The notes under the pieces are model-generated. The model made no database searches, was not told where the DNA came from, and saw only the letters and a program-made list of their open reading frames with translations. Source: MGBC163016 sp964649145 (GTDB lineage Bacteria > Actinomycetota > Coriobacteriia > Coriobacteriales > Eggerthellaceae). Taken from it: DNA of 30,238 bases. Position numbers and translations under genes: made by a program. The stretch spans positions 1 to 30,238 of the forward strand of contig CAZYOQ010000017.1 in assembly GCA_964649145.1 (NCBI GenBank), in the 5' to 3' direction. Positions 23,470 to 30,238 of this stretch are shown one piece after another (positions within the stretch are counted from its first letter, which is position 1; every line of letters begins with the position of its first letter).

Positions 23470-24448
23470 TATTTCAAATAGGCTTTTGGGGAAAGATCCC
23501 AAAGACACTACCATCTTGGTATGTGGAGGCGCAGGCTTTATAGGCAGCCATACCGTAGTCGAACTTATATCGCGCGGTTATGAAGTTGTTATAGTCGACA
23601 ATCTGAGTAATTCAAGCGAAGTTGCAATAGATAGGGTAAGAGAGATTTGCGGGCTTGATGAAAGTGCAAGCCAGCTTAAGTTCTACAATGTCGATATTTT
23701 GGACAAGCCGGCTCTTGAGCGCGTATTTGACGAGAATCCGATTGACGCCATCATCCATTTTGCTGGATTTAAGGCAGTGGGCGAATCTGTTCAAAAACCG
23801 CTTGAGTATTATTGGAACAATATCGCTGGAACTATTGTTTTAGCCAATGTCGCGCGCGACCACTCAGTTAAAAACATCATCTTTTCTTCCAGTGCGACTG
23901 TTTATGGCGAGCCAGACTCTGTTCCGCTAACTGAGTCTTCTCCAAAGCATGACGCTACCAACCCGTATGGTTGGACGAAGAGCATGCTAGAGCAGATTCT
24001 TCGTGATACCTATATTGGTGACAAGGAGTGGAACATTGTCTTGCTTCGCTACTTTAACCCGATTGGTGCTCATGTATCAGGTTTGATTGGCGAAGACCCT
24101 AAAGGCATTCCGAACAATTTGGCTCCGTATGTTGCNNNNNNNNNNNNNNNNNNNNNNNNNNNNNNNNNNNNNNNNNNNNNNNNNNNNNNNNNNNNNNNNN
24201 NNNNNNNNNNNNNNNNNNNNNNNNNNNNNNNNNNNGAGGTCATAAAGGCTTTCGAGAAGGCAGCGGGCAAAGACATCCCTTACGAGATCAAACCTAGGCG
24301 CTCAGGCGATATCGCGACAAACTATGCTGCATGCGATAAGGCAGAGGCTGAACTTGGGTGGAAGGCTGAGTTCGACCTTGATCGCATGTGTGAGGATATC
24401 TGGCGCTGGCAAAGCGCAAATCCCAACGGCTATAAGGATGCTCTGTAG
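23459..24448 (+). CDS. galE: UDP-glucose 4-epimerase, gap inside
   Basis: GalE interconverts UDP-glucose and UDP-galactose for sugar catabolism and surface glycans. NAD-binding GGAGFIGSH starts at 23; SSSATVYG (143-150) supplies the catalytic serine, and Y170 and K174 in NPYGWTK are the catalytic pair. LLRYFNPIGAH and GEDPKGIPNNLAPYV follow before the gap; after it, the C-terminal EVIKAFEKA to DIWRWQSANPNGY is typical. By comparison with E. coli GalE about 65 residues, including the GVRDYIH region, are missing, so the N run (100) is shorter than the real sequence. About 16 extra residues precede the usual N-terminus. GAAGTGG lies seven bases before the ATG, inside the Hpt gene. Confidence 0.93.
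   Translation: MNSNISNRLLGKDPKDTTILVCGGAGFIGSHTVVELISRGYEVVIVDNLSNSSEVAIDRVREICGLDESASQLKFYNVDILDKPALERVFDENPIDAIIHFAGFKAVGESVQKPLEYYWNNIAGTIVLANVARDHSVKNIIFSSSATVYGEPDSVPLTESSPKHDATNPYGWTKSMLEQILRDTYIGDKEWNIVLLRYFNPIGAHVSGLIGEDPKGIPNNLAPYVXXXXXXXXXXXXXXXXXXXXXXXXXXXXXXXXXXEVIKAFEKAAGKDIPYEIKPRRSGDIATNYAACDKAEAELGWKAEFDLDRMCEDIWRWQSANPNGYKDAL
24136..24235. other. Assembly gap, 100 N, inside galE
   Basis: From family comparison about 196 bases are missing. That number has the same remainder modulo three as 100, which is why the frame appears to continue. The flanks do not overlap. Confidence 0.85.
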
Positions 24449-24510
24449 AAGTAAGCGGCGCTGGCAAAGCGCAAGTCCCAGCGACTACAGCTAGGCTTTA
24501 TAGAAGTAGC
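24402..24510. repeat. Imperfect 55-base tandem duplication over the galE/rsmD ends
   Basis: Copy 1 (24402-24456) holds the last codons and stop of galE; copy 2 (24457-24510) holds the spacer and the 3' end of rsmD on the other strand. The first 31 bases match at 28 positions, beginning GGCGCTGGCAAAGCGCAA, and both copies end in TAGAAGTA(A)GC. No terminator-like hairpin with a T-run lies between the convergent genes. Confidence 0.75.
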
Positions 24511-25057
24511 TAACAAAGGTCTTTCCGTATTTCTTTTCTTTGGAAAGTCTAAACCCTACACTTTCAAGCTTAGCGATGTCAGATGCGCTGTCGTGTTCAT
24601 AGACCATCAATGCATCTTGTGCGATAGTTCCAATATCTATTAGGTGGGCTATAGCTTTGTATACGCATGTCTCTTCAGTTTTGTAAGGCGGATCCAGAAA
24701 GACTAGGTCGTATGGTTCTTTGGCGTAAAGGTTAGCACCTGCCAGCGCATCAACACTTGTTATTTTGGCCTGCGAATCGTTGTAGCCTAGGCAGCGAATG
24801 TTTTGTTCGATGCACTCTCTGGCTTTTGCATCTGTATCGTTGAAAGCAGCAAATGCACACCCGCGCGAAAGCGATTCGATCCCAAGGGCACCAGAGCCAG
24901 CAAAGAGATCCAGCGTGCGTACTCCTTCAAAGCCTCCAAGTGAAGAATAAACCGCACTCATGATTGACTCGCGCACCCTGTCGACCGTTGGACGAGTATC
25001 CATGCCATTGGGGCTTTGAATCGTCCGGCCTCGGTCTTTGCCTGCGATTATCCTCAT
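24491..25057 (-). CDS. rsmD: 16S rRNA (guanine(966)-N2)-methyltransferase
   Basis: RsmD methylates G966 of 16S rRNA during 30S assembly. The 188-residue protein starts with the family's MRIIAGKDRGRTIQSP and TRPTVDRVRESIMSAV. The SAM motif is LDLFAGSGALGIESLSRG, and the catalytic motif for N2-guanine methylation is VFLDPPY (DPPY). Its ATG abuts the recG stop codon (TAGATG on the minus strand), with GGAGGA in the last recG codons as ribosome site. Its last residues (SYFYKA) are encoded by the second copy of the tandem duplication shared with the galE tail. coaD, which often follows rsmD, is not present here. Confidence 0.94.
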   Translation of the reverse strand: MRIIAGKDRGRTIQSPNGMDTRPTVDRVRESIMSAVYSSLGGFEGVRTLDLFAGSGALGIESLSRGCAFAAFNDTDAKARECIEQNIRCLGYNDSQAKITSVDALAGANLYAKEPYDLVFLDPPYKTEETCVYKAIAHLIDIGTIAQDALMVYEHDSASDIAKLESVGFRLSKEKKYGKTFVSYFYKA

Positions 25058-27256
25058 CTATCCTCCAAGTCTGGAATGTTCGCCGCTAAACGTCATGCGA
25101 ATTTCTCGTGCCAGGCCAGCGTGTTCTTTAGACTCAAGTAGCGGGTCTTTACTAAGTATCGCTTCAGCATCTGAGTGCGCAGCTTGAACGATTTCGCTGT
25201 CTCGTACGACGTTTACGATCTTAAGCGACGATGCTCCAGATTGCCTATTTCCAAGGATATCCCCTTCGCGGCGAAGCGATAAGTCGTATTGAGCTATCTC
25301 AAAGCCGTCTTCGCTTGACTCTAGCGCGCTAAGCCTCTTGATAGCTTTTGGATGCTTTGAGGCCGAGATGAGGAAAACTTGCCCGTCGTGTTTTCCGCGG
25401 CCTACGCGACCCCTTAATTGATGCAGCTGCGAAAGTCCGAACCGGTCTGCGTCTTCGATAATCATGACGGTAGCGTTTGGGACATCCACTCCCACTTCGA
25501 TAACAGTAGTAGATACGAGCACATCTATCTGGCCTTCGCGAAACTTCTGCATGACGCTGGCTTTTTCGTCGGAAGAGAGGTTTCCATGTAAAAGCCCGAC
25601 CTCCCATTTTGCAAAAACTTGGCTTTTAAGAAGCTCGGCCTCTTTAATGGCAGCGCTAAGCGCTACTTCGCTTCTATCTTCGTCAAGGTCTGCGTCGTCT
25701 TCAATAAGGATGTTGTCGAAGGAAAAATCGTCCTCTGCATTTTTTTCGGCTTCTTTGAAGCTGCTCTCTGTGCTAGAGTCTGGCTCGATTAGAGGGCAGA
25801 CTACATAAACTTGGTGTCCTTGTTTCAATTCGCAAAGTGCTGCATCAAATGCTGTTCCTCGGTTTTTGTACTCAAGTACCTTGGTCGTTCTCTTCGCCAG
25901 CTTGTTGGGGCGTTTTCGAATATAGGAAAGCTCCATTCCCCCAAAAAGAGTGAGCGCCAATGTGCGGGGGATAGGCGTGGCTGTCATGAAAAGTGAGTCT
26001 GCACCATTGCCTTTGGAAAGTGCCTTTTCTCTTTGCTCGACCCCGAAGCGCTGCTGTTCATCAATAACAATCAAGGAAACATCGCGCCCAACTACATCAG
26101 GCTCTAGTAGCGCATGCGTTCCTATTAGTACATCCACCTCTCCGTTAGCAAACCCGTCCAGCAAACTTTGCCTTGTATCTGCCGAGGTAGACCCAGTTAG
26201 CAGGCCATACCGTATTCCTGCCTTGTCAAATAGCGTGCCTAAAGTGGAGTGGTGTTGCTGGGCTAGTATTTCTGTAGGCGCAAGCAAAATTGACTGTGTG
26301 CCGCTATCAGAGGCGCTCGCCATACCGCATGCTGCAACAATGGTTTTGCCTGTTCCAACATCGCCTAAAAGCATGCGGCTAGTAACCTTGTTTGAAGATA
26401 ATGATTCTAGAACTTCATCTATCGCTTTAATTTGGTCAGAACTAAGCTCGAAGGGAAGCGATGCGCGCAACTTTTTTAGCCTTGGGCCGTCTACGATGTG
26501 CGTGTGAGGCGTAGCGTCTTTTACCCTAGCGTTTTCCTCTGTCATCATGAACAGCTGAAGTAAGAGCAACTCTTCGTAGGCAAGCCTTGTTCTTGCGGAA
26601 TTTACCTCGTCTATTGTTTTTGGGAAGTGGATCGCGCGAAATGCCTCTTGGCGCGATACTAGCCCGCGTTCGCTTCTGATTTTGGCAGGCAATATATCAA
26701 AGGCTCCAAGAGTTAGTTGCAAGGCGCCTTTCATGATGTTTCTAACCCCAGCAGGCGAAACTTTCGATGAAGCCCTGTGAATGGGTATGACCTTGCCTTG
26801 AACATCGCCTCCTTCATACGGCTCAATATAAGGGTTGGTCATGCGCATGAAGCCATAGTTGAACTCTACCTTGCCAGACACTATCAATTTGTCGCCGCGT
26901 TTAAGGCTGTTTGCAAGATAAGGGCGGTTAAACATTGTGACTATGAAGGTGCCGTCGTTATCAACCATAGTGATCTCGACCAGCGAAAGTTTAGGTTTTG
27001 GGCGCTTAAGCTTTAAAGCGTATATAGTGCCTGCCATAGTGCATTGTTCGCCAATTTGGGCTGTGGCGCTTGTTCGCACAGCTGTTAGATCCATGTAGCG
27101 AATGGGAAAGTGGGTGAGCACATCGCGCACGGTATGCATCCCCATTGCTGAAAGAATTTTAGAGCGCGCCTCTTTAACGCCAGGGATGCTTGTTAACGCC
27201 TCGTCTAGTGCAAGGGTTGCAGCCAGCCTATCTGATACTTGATCGGCTTTCGTCAT
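25058..27256 (-). CDS. recG: ATP-dependent DNA helicase RecG
   Basis: RecG remodels stalled replication forks and branch-migrates recombination intermediates. The 732-residue protein has the wedge/OB domain (about 55-150), then helicase motifs: GDVGTGKT (298-305), LLAPTEILAQQH, GTHALL, motif II DEQQ (399-402), MTATPIPRT (424-432), STTVIEVGVDVPNA and QLRGRVGRG (613-621). Motif II is DEQH in the RecG proteins I know, so Q402 is a variant. An acidic insertion (about 490-535) lies between VCPLIE and the GLLHG motif and explains why it is some 40 residues longer than usual. It overlaps the upstream fakA by four bases (ATGA) and abuts rsmD. Confidence 0.95.
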   Translation of the reverse strand: MTKADQVSDRLAATLALDEALTSIPGVKEARSKILSAMGMHTVRDVLTHFPIRYMDLTAVRTSATAQIGEQCTMAGTIYALKLKRPKPKLSLVEITMVDNDGTFIVTMFNRPYLANSLKRGDKLIVSGKVEFNYGFMRMTNPYIEPYEGGDVQGKVIPIHRASSKVSPAGVRNIMKGALQLTLGAFDILPAKIRSERGLVSRQEAFRAIHFPKTIDEVNSARTRLAYEELLLLQLFMMTEENARVKDATPHTHIVDGPRLKKLRASLPFELSSDQIKAIDEVLESLSSNKVTSRMLLGDVGTGKTIVAACGMASASDSGTQSILLAPTEILAQQHHSTLGTLFDKAGIRYGLLTGSTSADTRQSLLDGFANGEVDVLIGTHALLEPDVVGRDVSLIVIDEQQRFGVEQREKALSKGNGADSLFMTATPIPRTLALTLFGGMELSYIRKRPNKLAKRTTKVLEYKNRGTAFDAALCELKQGHQVYVVCPLIEPDSSTESSFKEAEKNAEDDFSFDNILIEDDADLDEDRSEVALSAAIKEAELLKSQVFAKWEVGLLHGNLSSDEKASVMQKFREGQIDVLVSTTVIEVGVDVPNATVMIIEDADRFGLSQLHQLRGRVGRGKHDGQVFLISASKHPKAIKRLSALESSEDGFEIAQYDLSLRREGDILGNRQSGASSLKIVNVVRDSEIVQAAHSDAEAILSKDPLLESKEHAGLAREIRMTFSGEHSRLGG

Positions 27257-28905
27257 TCCACCGAGAAAACGATTGGGTAGAGTGGTTGCCCGCCGCGCTG
27301 AGCATCTATCTCAAGCTCGGGGAAAGCCTCTTCGATTTGCGTGGAAAGATTAGAAAGTGATTCGTCGTCGTAGTCTTTACCCGCAAGAAGAGTAAGCGTG
27401 TCGAAGTCTTTTGCTTCCATAGCCAAAAGAAGGTCTATCACGACGGCCTCGACAGTCTTGCCTACAGCTTCTATAGATCCATCTGCAATACCTATAATGT
27501 CGCCCTTGCGGATCTTGTTTTTATGAGCGTCCTTTGAGTTCTTGATGGCCGTGGTTACTTCTCCGGTTTTCACTTGCGCGGCTGCATCTTCCATAGCTTC
27601 CACGTTTTCCTCAAGTGAGGCTTCTAGATTCACGGCAAACATTGCTGCAAATGATTGCGGAACGCTTTTTGTCGGGACTACCGAGCAAGGCTTCTTGGTA
27701 AGCTCACATGCGGAATTTGCCGCCATGATGATGTTAGAGTTATTGGGCAGTATGATCACAGATTCTGCAGGTGTCTTTTCCACAGCGTCATAGAGGTCTT
27801 TTGTGGAAGGGTTCATGGTCTGCCCGCCAGACACGACTACGTCTACGCCTAGGCTCTTGAGTATTGCAGCGTTGCCATCGCCTGGTGCTACTGCTACAAA
27901 GCCCAACGGCTTGGCATTTTCGTTTGTTTCGGTAGAAGACGCTACCGCGCCTTCCTCAAGCGCAATCTTGTTGGCACGATCTTGCGACTGTAAGTCCATG
28001 TTATGGATGAAGACCTCAAAGATTTGCCCGCGATCGAGGAAGTACTTTAGAACTTGGTCTGGGTGGTTTGAGTGAACGTGCACCTTAAACTTTGGTGCGG
28101 CTCCCACACAAAGCTCGCAATCACCCATGGTGGCTAGGAAGTCGAGCGCCTCGCCGGTGTCAAGCGTATCGGAATCAACCAGAAACTCGTTGCAGTATCG
28201 GTATTTTGAGCCTTCCCAATCGTTGATGTGTTCGATCTCGACTTTCGGAGCAGACTGGCCGATATGAAGTAGTTGCCCAACCGTTTCTTTTCCTGAAAGC
28301 GCCGAAAATATTCCGTCAATTAGTATCGCGAAGCCAAAACCTCCCGCATCCACTACGTTGTTCTCTTTTAGCACAGGCAGAAGCTCAGGCGTGCGTTCAA
28401 CCGATGCATAAGCGGCGTTTACTATGCACTCCATCGCCTCTTGCGTGTTTAGGCCTTTTTCGGCTGCATCACTGGCGGCTTGTGCTGTGTCGCGCAGAAC
28501 CGTGAGAATGGTTCCCTCGACTGGCTTTCGAACCGCTTGAAACGCGATTTCTGTAGCTTTGCTGAATGCGGATGCCAAAGAATCGGTGTTAAACTGGGCG
28601 CCTTGTGGGTATCCTTCACATATCCCTCGAAGAATCTGCGAGGTTATAACGCCGGAGTTTCCGCGTGCTCCCATTAGCGCTCCGCTTGTAATTGCTTTGC
28701 GAATTTCTGTAGTTGATGGGTTAGCGGGTAGCTCGCGAAGGTTTGCAACCACACTTTCAAGTGTAAGTGACATGTTAGAGCCCGTGTCGCCGTCTGGCAC
28801 CGGGAAGACATTTAGCCTGTTGATCTCATCTTTTCTAGAAGAGAGGGTTGAAGAACCCTTCGCAATGGCGTTTAAGATATCAAGTTTTGTGAAACTGTCG
28901 GACAT
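27253..28905 (-). CDS. fakA: Fatty acid kinase ATP-binding subunit (DhaL/DegV-fold, YloV)
   Basis: FakA phosphorylates fatty acids held by a FakB carrier, giving acyl-phosphate for PlsY/PlsX. The N-terminal DhaL (DAK2) domain has NVFPVPDGDTGSNM (32-45) with the magnesium-binding aspartates and GARGNSGVITSQILRG (79-94); NVVDAGGFGF follows near 190. The C-terminal DegV-like half ends in GGQPLYPIVFSVE. I start it at ATG 28905 (550 residues), with AAGGAG 12 bases upstream, slightly far; an in-frame TTG at 28962 would add 19 unconserved residues. It lies 81 bases after the Asp23-like gene and overlaps recG by ATGA. The rpmB/yloU/yloV/recG association matches Gram-positive genomes. No fakB is in the window. 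Confidence 0.9.
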   Translation of the reverse strand: MSDSFTKLDILNAIAKGSSTLSSRKDEINRLNVFPVPDGDTGSNMSLTLESVVANLRELPANPSTTEIRKAITSGALMGARGNSGVITSQILRGICEGYPQGAQFNTDSLASAFSKATEIAFQAVRKPVEGTILTVLRDTAQAASDAAEKGLNTQEAMECIVNAAYASVERTPELLPVLKENNVVDAGGFGFAILIDGIFSALSGKETVGQLLHIGQSAPKVEIEHINDWEGSKYRYCNEFLVDSDTLDTGEALDFLATMGDCELCVGAAPKFKVHVHSNHPDQVLKYFLDRGQIFEVFIHNMDLQSQDRANKIALEEGAVASSTETNENAKPLGFVAVAPGDGNAAILKSLGVDVVVSGGQTMNPSTKDLYDAVEKTPAESVIILPNNSNIIMAANSACELTKKPCSVVPTKSVPQSFAAMFAVNLEASLEENVEAMEDAAAQVKTGEVTTAIKNSKDAHKNKIRKGDIIGIADGSIEAVGKTVEAVVIDLLLAMEAKDFDTLTLLAGKDYDDESLSNLSTQIEEAFPELEIDAQRGGQPLYPIVFSVE

Positions 28906-28986
28906 AGTTAGCAATTGCTCCTTGTATGAATATCGTGCGCCTCTTATATTTCCAGAGGTCAAAACAGATATGTTGCAGGGTGGGTT

Positions 28987-29337
28987 CTACATTCTGACTC
29001 TCACGTCTTGGACATGTACCTCGACGGATTTCACGTTTACCTTCGCGTATTCATGTAGCGCGAAAGCGACCTGTTCTGATAGGTTTTTAGAGACTGTTTG
29101 TATGTTGGTTCCATATTCAATGATTACGTAAAGTTCGACTTCCACCCCATCATCTGCAGGGTTAACCACAACGCCACGGCGCAGTTTAGGCACGGGAAGC
29201 AGCTTTGCGATTTTGTTAGCAGGAGTAGTGGGGGAGGTCATACCAACAACCCCGTAGCATTCAAGTGCTGCGTATCCTACTATGTCGAGCAAAACCTCAT
29301 TAGCAACATGAAGGTTTCCCGCAATTACCTCAGACAT
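28987..29337 (-). CDS. Asp23/Gls24 (YloU) family protein
   Basis: A 116-residue Asp23/DUF322 protein, a small alpha/beta family linked to the cell envelope and commonly encoded beside fakA. Seen are the family's start (EVIAGNLHVANEVLLDIVGYAALECYGVVGM) and the C-terminal VELYVIIEYGTNI to VNVKSVEVHVQDVRV. AAAGGTG stands before the ATG on the minus strand. A TATACT at 29387-29382 on that strand is a plausible -10 box, without a clear -35. It is the first gene of the asp23-fakA-recG-rsmD unit and diverges from rpmB. The exact role is unknown; a link to fatty-acid kinase or envelope homeostasis is inferred from context. Confidence 0.9.
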   Translation of the reverse strand: MSEVIAGNLHVANEVLLDIVGYAALECYGVVGMTSPTTPANKIAKLLPVPKLRRGVVVNPADDGVEVELYVIIEYGTNIQTVSKNLSEQVAFALHEYAKVNVKSVEVHVQDVRVRM

Positions 29338-29421
29338 GGGTTCACCTTTCGCTTGTTCGCTGAATAATTTATCGAGTTGAAAGTATACAACAGCGTATAG
29401 CTACTTGTTTCAAATGCAGCT

Positions 29422-29433
29422 AATACATGTATT
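29422..29433. promoter_or_regulatory. Perfect 12-base palindrome between asp23-like gene and rpmB
   Basis: AATACATGTATT is fully self-complementary and lies between two divergent promoters, about 28 bases upstream of the rpmB -10 element. It could be an operator; no cognate regulator is identifiable. Confidence 0.3.
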
Positions 29434-29458
29434 TTGTAGCGAATTGTCTATTCATGTG

Positions 29459-29467
29459 TGATATAGT
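29459..29467 (+). promoter_or_regulatory. Extended -10 promoter of rpmB
   Basis: TG-A-TATAGT forms an extended -10 element with its hexamer at 29462-29467. It gives an AT-rich leader of about 72 bases before rpmB. No -35 at 17 bases is seen, as allowed for extended -10 promoters. Confidence 0.45.
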
Positions 29468-29545
29468 AATCAGGCTTATTGCCAAGTGGGAATGAAGCCA
29501 AAATAACAAATCATTGAAAATGAGAAAATAGTAGGAGATGGAAAG

Positions 29546-29737
29546 ATGTCTAAGGTTTGCGAGATTTGCGGAAAACGCCCTGTGGCAGGACGCAGCGTCA
29601 GCCACTCACATAAGGTAAGTAACAGGGTTTTCCGTCCCAATATCCAAAAGGTCACCATTCGCGATAGCAAGGGTCACGTTCGCAAGGCGAATGTTTGCAC
29701 AAGCTGCATGAAAGCTGGCAAAGTAGAGCGCGCATAA
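29546..29737 (+). CDS. rpmB: Large-subunit ribosomal protein bL28, zinc-binding form
   Basis: A 63-residue bL28 of the 50S subunit. It has MSKVCEICGKRPVAGRSVSHSHK at the start (given here only to show C5 and C8) and a second pair C51 and C54 near the end, the four-cysteine zinc-ribbon (C+) form rather than the zinc-free paralogue. RPNIQKVTIRD and HVRKANVCTSC are typical. TAGGAGA (29532-29538) is the ribosome site. It is a single-gene unit with its own promoter and a strong terminator at 29781. Confidence 0.97.
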   Translation: MSKVCEICGKRPVAGRSVSHSHKVSNRVFRPNIQKVTIRDSKGHVRKANVCTSCMKAGKVERA

Positions 29738-29780
29738 TGGCGTAGTCTTATACAGCCTTACAGCACTTAAGCTGGCAGTT

Positions 29781-29806
29781 AACGGGGAGCTTCGGCTTCC
29801 CGTTTT
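29781..29806 (+). terminator. Intrinsic terminator of rpmB
   Basis: AACGGGGAGC and GCTTCCCGTT form a 10-base stem (one G-U pair) closed by a stable TTCG tetraloop (29791-29794) and running into TTTT. It lies 44 bases after the rpmB stop. Confidence 0.85.
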
Positions 29807-30125
29807 GTATATGCATCACTCATTTCTTTGACGATAGCAGACACCTGAGCAGCTTCTCCTCAGTAGCGAGAAGCTGGGGATGCATGTGTGATCGAAATCG
29901 TAAAGCCGGGGAACGCGTGAACTCGGCTCGACGCGTCGCACGCTCGAACTAACTTTTGCGATTAAAATTTTCGCAATGTCTTGCCTTTTCTGTCTATTCA
30001 TTTAAGCAAAAGCAAAGTGGATGCTTATAGATAAGCAAGCCAGCAGGATGACTATGTGCTGAATTCGCTTGAAGAAGAGACCGCATGATTGTTGGCTGAA
30101 AGTTAGAGGCAGCTAAATGAATCGG

Positions 30126-30154
30126 TTGAATTCGAAATCATCTATCTATATAGA
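30126..30154 (+). promoter_or_regulatory. Possible promoter near the right edge
   Basis: TTGAAT (30126-30131), a 17-base spacer and TATAGA (30149-30154) resemble a housekeeping promoter, with four of six matches in each hexamer. GGAGGG at 30185-30190 could be the ribosome site of its gene, but no start codon follows at usual distance before the terminal palindrome begins. Confidence 0.35.
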
Positions 30155-30189
30155 GTGAATTGGGCATTTACTCACTCTCAAAACGGAGG

Positions 30190-30236
30190 GTTCAATCGAT
30201 AAGCAAAACGTCCAGTGGACGTTTTGCCGATTGAAC
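30190..30236. repeat. Long interrupted palindrome at the window end
   Basis: Outer arms GTTCAATCG (30190-30198) and CGATTGAAC (30228-30236) enclose inner arms GCAAAACGTCC (30203-30213) and GGACGTTTTGC (30217-30227) around the three-base loop AGT. All 20 pairs are perfect; only ATAA (30199-30202) bulges on the left. No T-run follows, so it does not look like an ordinary terminator. It stops two bases before the sequence ends. Confidence 0.85.
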
Positions 30237-30238
30237 GG

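Larger units (their letters stand above)
29811..30238 (+). other. Gene-free right end with several hairpins
   Basis: No credible coding region was found on either strand. A 9-base stem CAGCTTCTC/GAGAAGCTG (29850-29858, 29868-29876) is followed by an AGCCGGG/CTCGGCT stem (29904-29910, 29922-29928), the perfect palindrome CGACGCGTCG (29929-29938), a TTGCGA/TCGCAA stem (29956-29961, 29971-29976) and an AGAGTGA/TCACTCT stem (30152-30158, 30172-30178). The density of structure suggests a non-coding RNA or a leader of a gene beyond the window. I could not assign it to a known RNA family. Confidence 0.4.

Noticed and set aside
24402..24510. The 55-base duplication as an assembly artefact like the 55-base overlap at 19038.
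   Set aside because: The two copies differ at several positions and sit without an N gap, so they are real diverged copies; the shared number 55 is probably chance.
28906..28962. Upstream TTG start for fakA.
   Set aside because: The additional 19 residues are not family-like and the AAGGAG site lies downstream of that TTG.
29880..30060. Cobalamin riboswitch or tmRNA in the right end.
   Set aside because: Only scattered pieces resemble the B12 core and the pairing does not match it; no tmRNA ends or tag-like reading frame are visible. Kept only as an unassigned structured region.
30117..30158. A 13-codon open frame (MNRLNSKSSIYIE) as a leader peptide.
   Set aside because: It has a weak ribosome site and no run of a regulatory amino acid, and the putative promoter lies inside it.

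Overview
The window is a chromosomal housekeeping segment from a bacterium, most likely an actinomycetote of the class Coriobacteriia. This is inferred from gene order (scpA-scpB-rluB-tyrA-aroA-cmk-plsC-ispH-DUF512-der-plsY-gpsA), ThyX-type thymidylate synthesis, frequent TTG starts and probable leaderless messages. There are no rRNA or tRNA genes, no recognisable transposase or phage gene and no CRISPR array. Four runs of exactly 100 N (17192-17291, 19038-19137, 22232-22331, 24136-24235) are scaffold gaps of nominal length. They interrupt a cysteine desulfurase/PHP phosphatase pair, a zinc-ribbon protein, a DUF1385 protein and galE.

Layout. 39-14761 (+) is a dense, mostly overlapping or abutting block: an ABC-F ATPase, an M50 site-2-protease homologue, the ScpA/ScpB partners of SMC, a pseudouridine synthase, TyrA and AroA (aromatic amino acids), CMP kinase, PlsC, IspH (isoprenoids), a PDZ/radical-SAM-like DUF512 protein, the ribosome-assembly GTPase Der, PlsY and GpsA. 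14828-15328 (-) is an O6-alkylguanine alkyltransferase homologue whose catalytic cysteine is alanine. 15388-19803 (+) carries rpe, a cysteine desulfurase, a PHP-type histidinol-phosphatase-like protein, a Nif3-like protein and a coiled-coil zinc-ribbon protein. 19933-20856 (-) is an unassigned SAM methyltransferase. 20971-24448 (+) carries thyX, a DUF1385 membrane protein, an orphan Hpt phosphotransfer protein and galE. 24491-29337 (-) is asp23-like/fakA/recG/rsmD, diverging from rpmB (29546-29737, +). The last 500 bases hold the rpmB terminator, several hairpins, a possible promoter and a long interrupted palindrome at the very end.

How the genes fit together. GpsA makes glycerol-3-phosphate, PlsY and PlsC acylate it, and FakA (with an Asp23-like partner) can supply acyl-phosphate, so the window covers most of phosphatidate synthesis. 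Der, RluB, RsmD, bL28 and the ABC-F protein concern the ribosome and translation; ScpAB and RecG concern chromosome segregation and repair.

I found no convincing new multi-gene system. The points most worth a second look are the cysteine-less alkyltransferase-like protein with a palindrome in its divergent promoter region; the Hpt gene overlapping galE; a 55-base duplication flanking an N gap, which shows that gap is an assembly artefact hiding an intact gene; a palindrome at the right edge; and many short imperfect direct duplications in intergenic spaces and gene tails, including a 55-base one across the convergent galE/rsmD ends.
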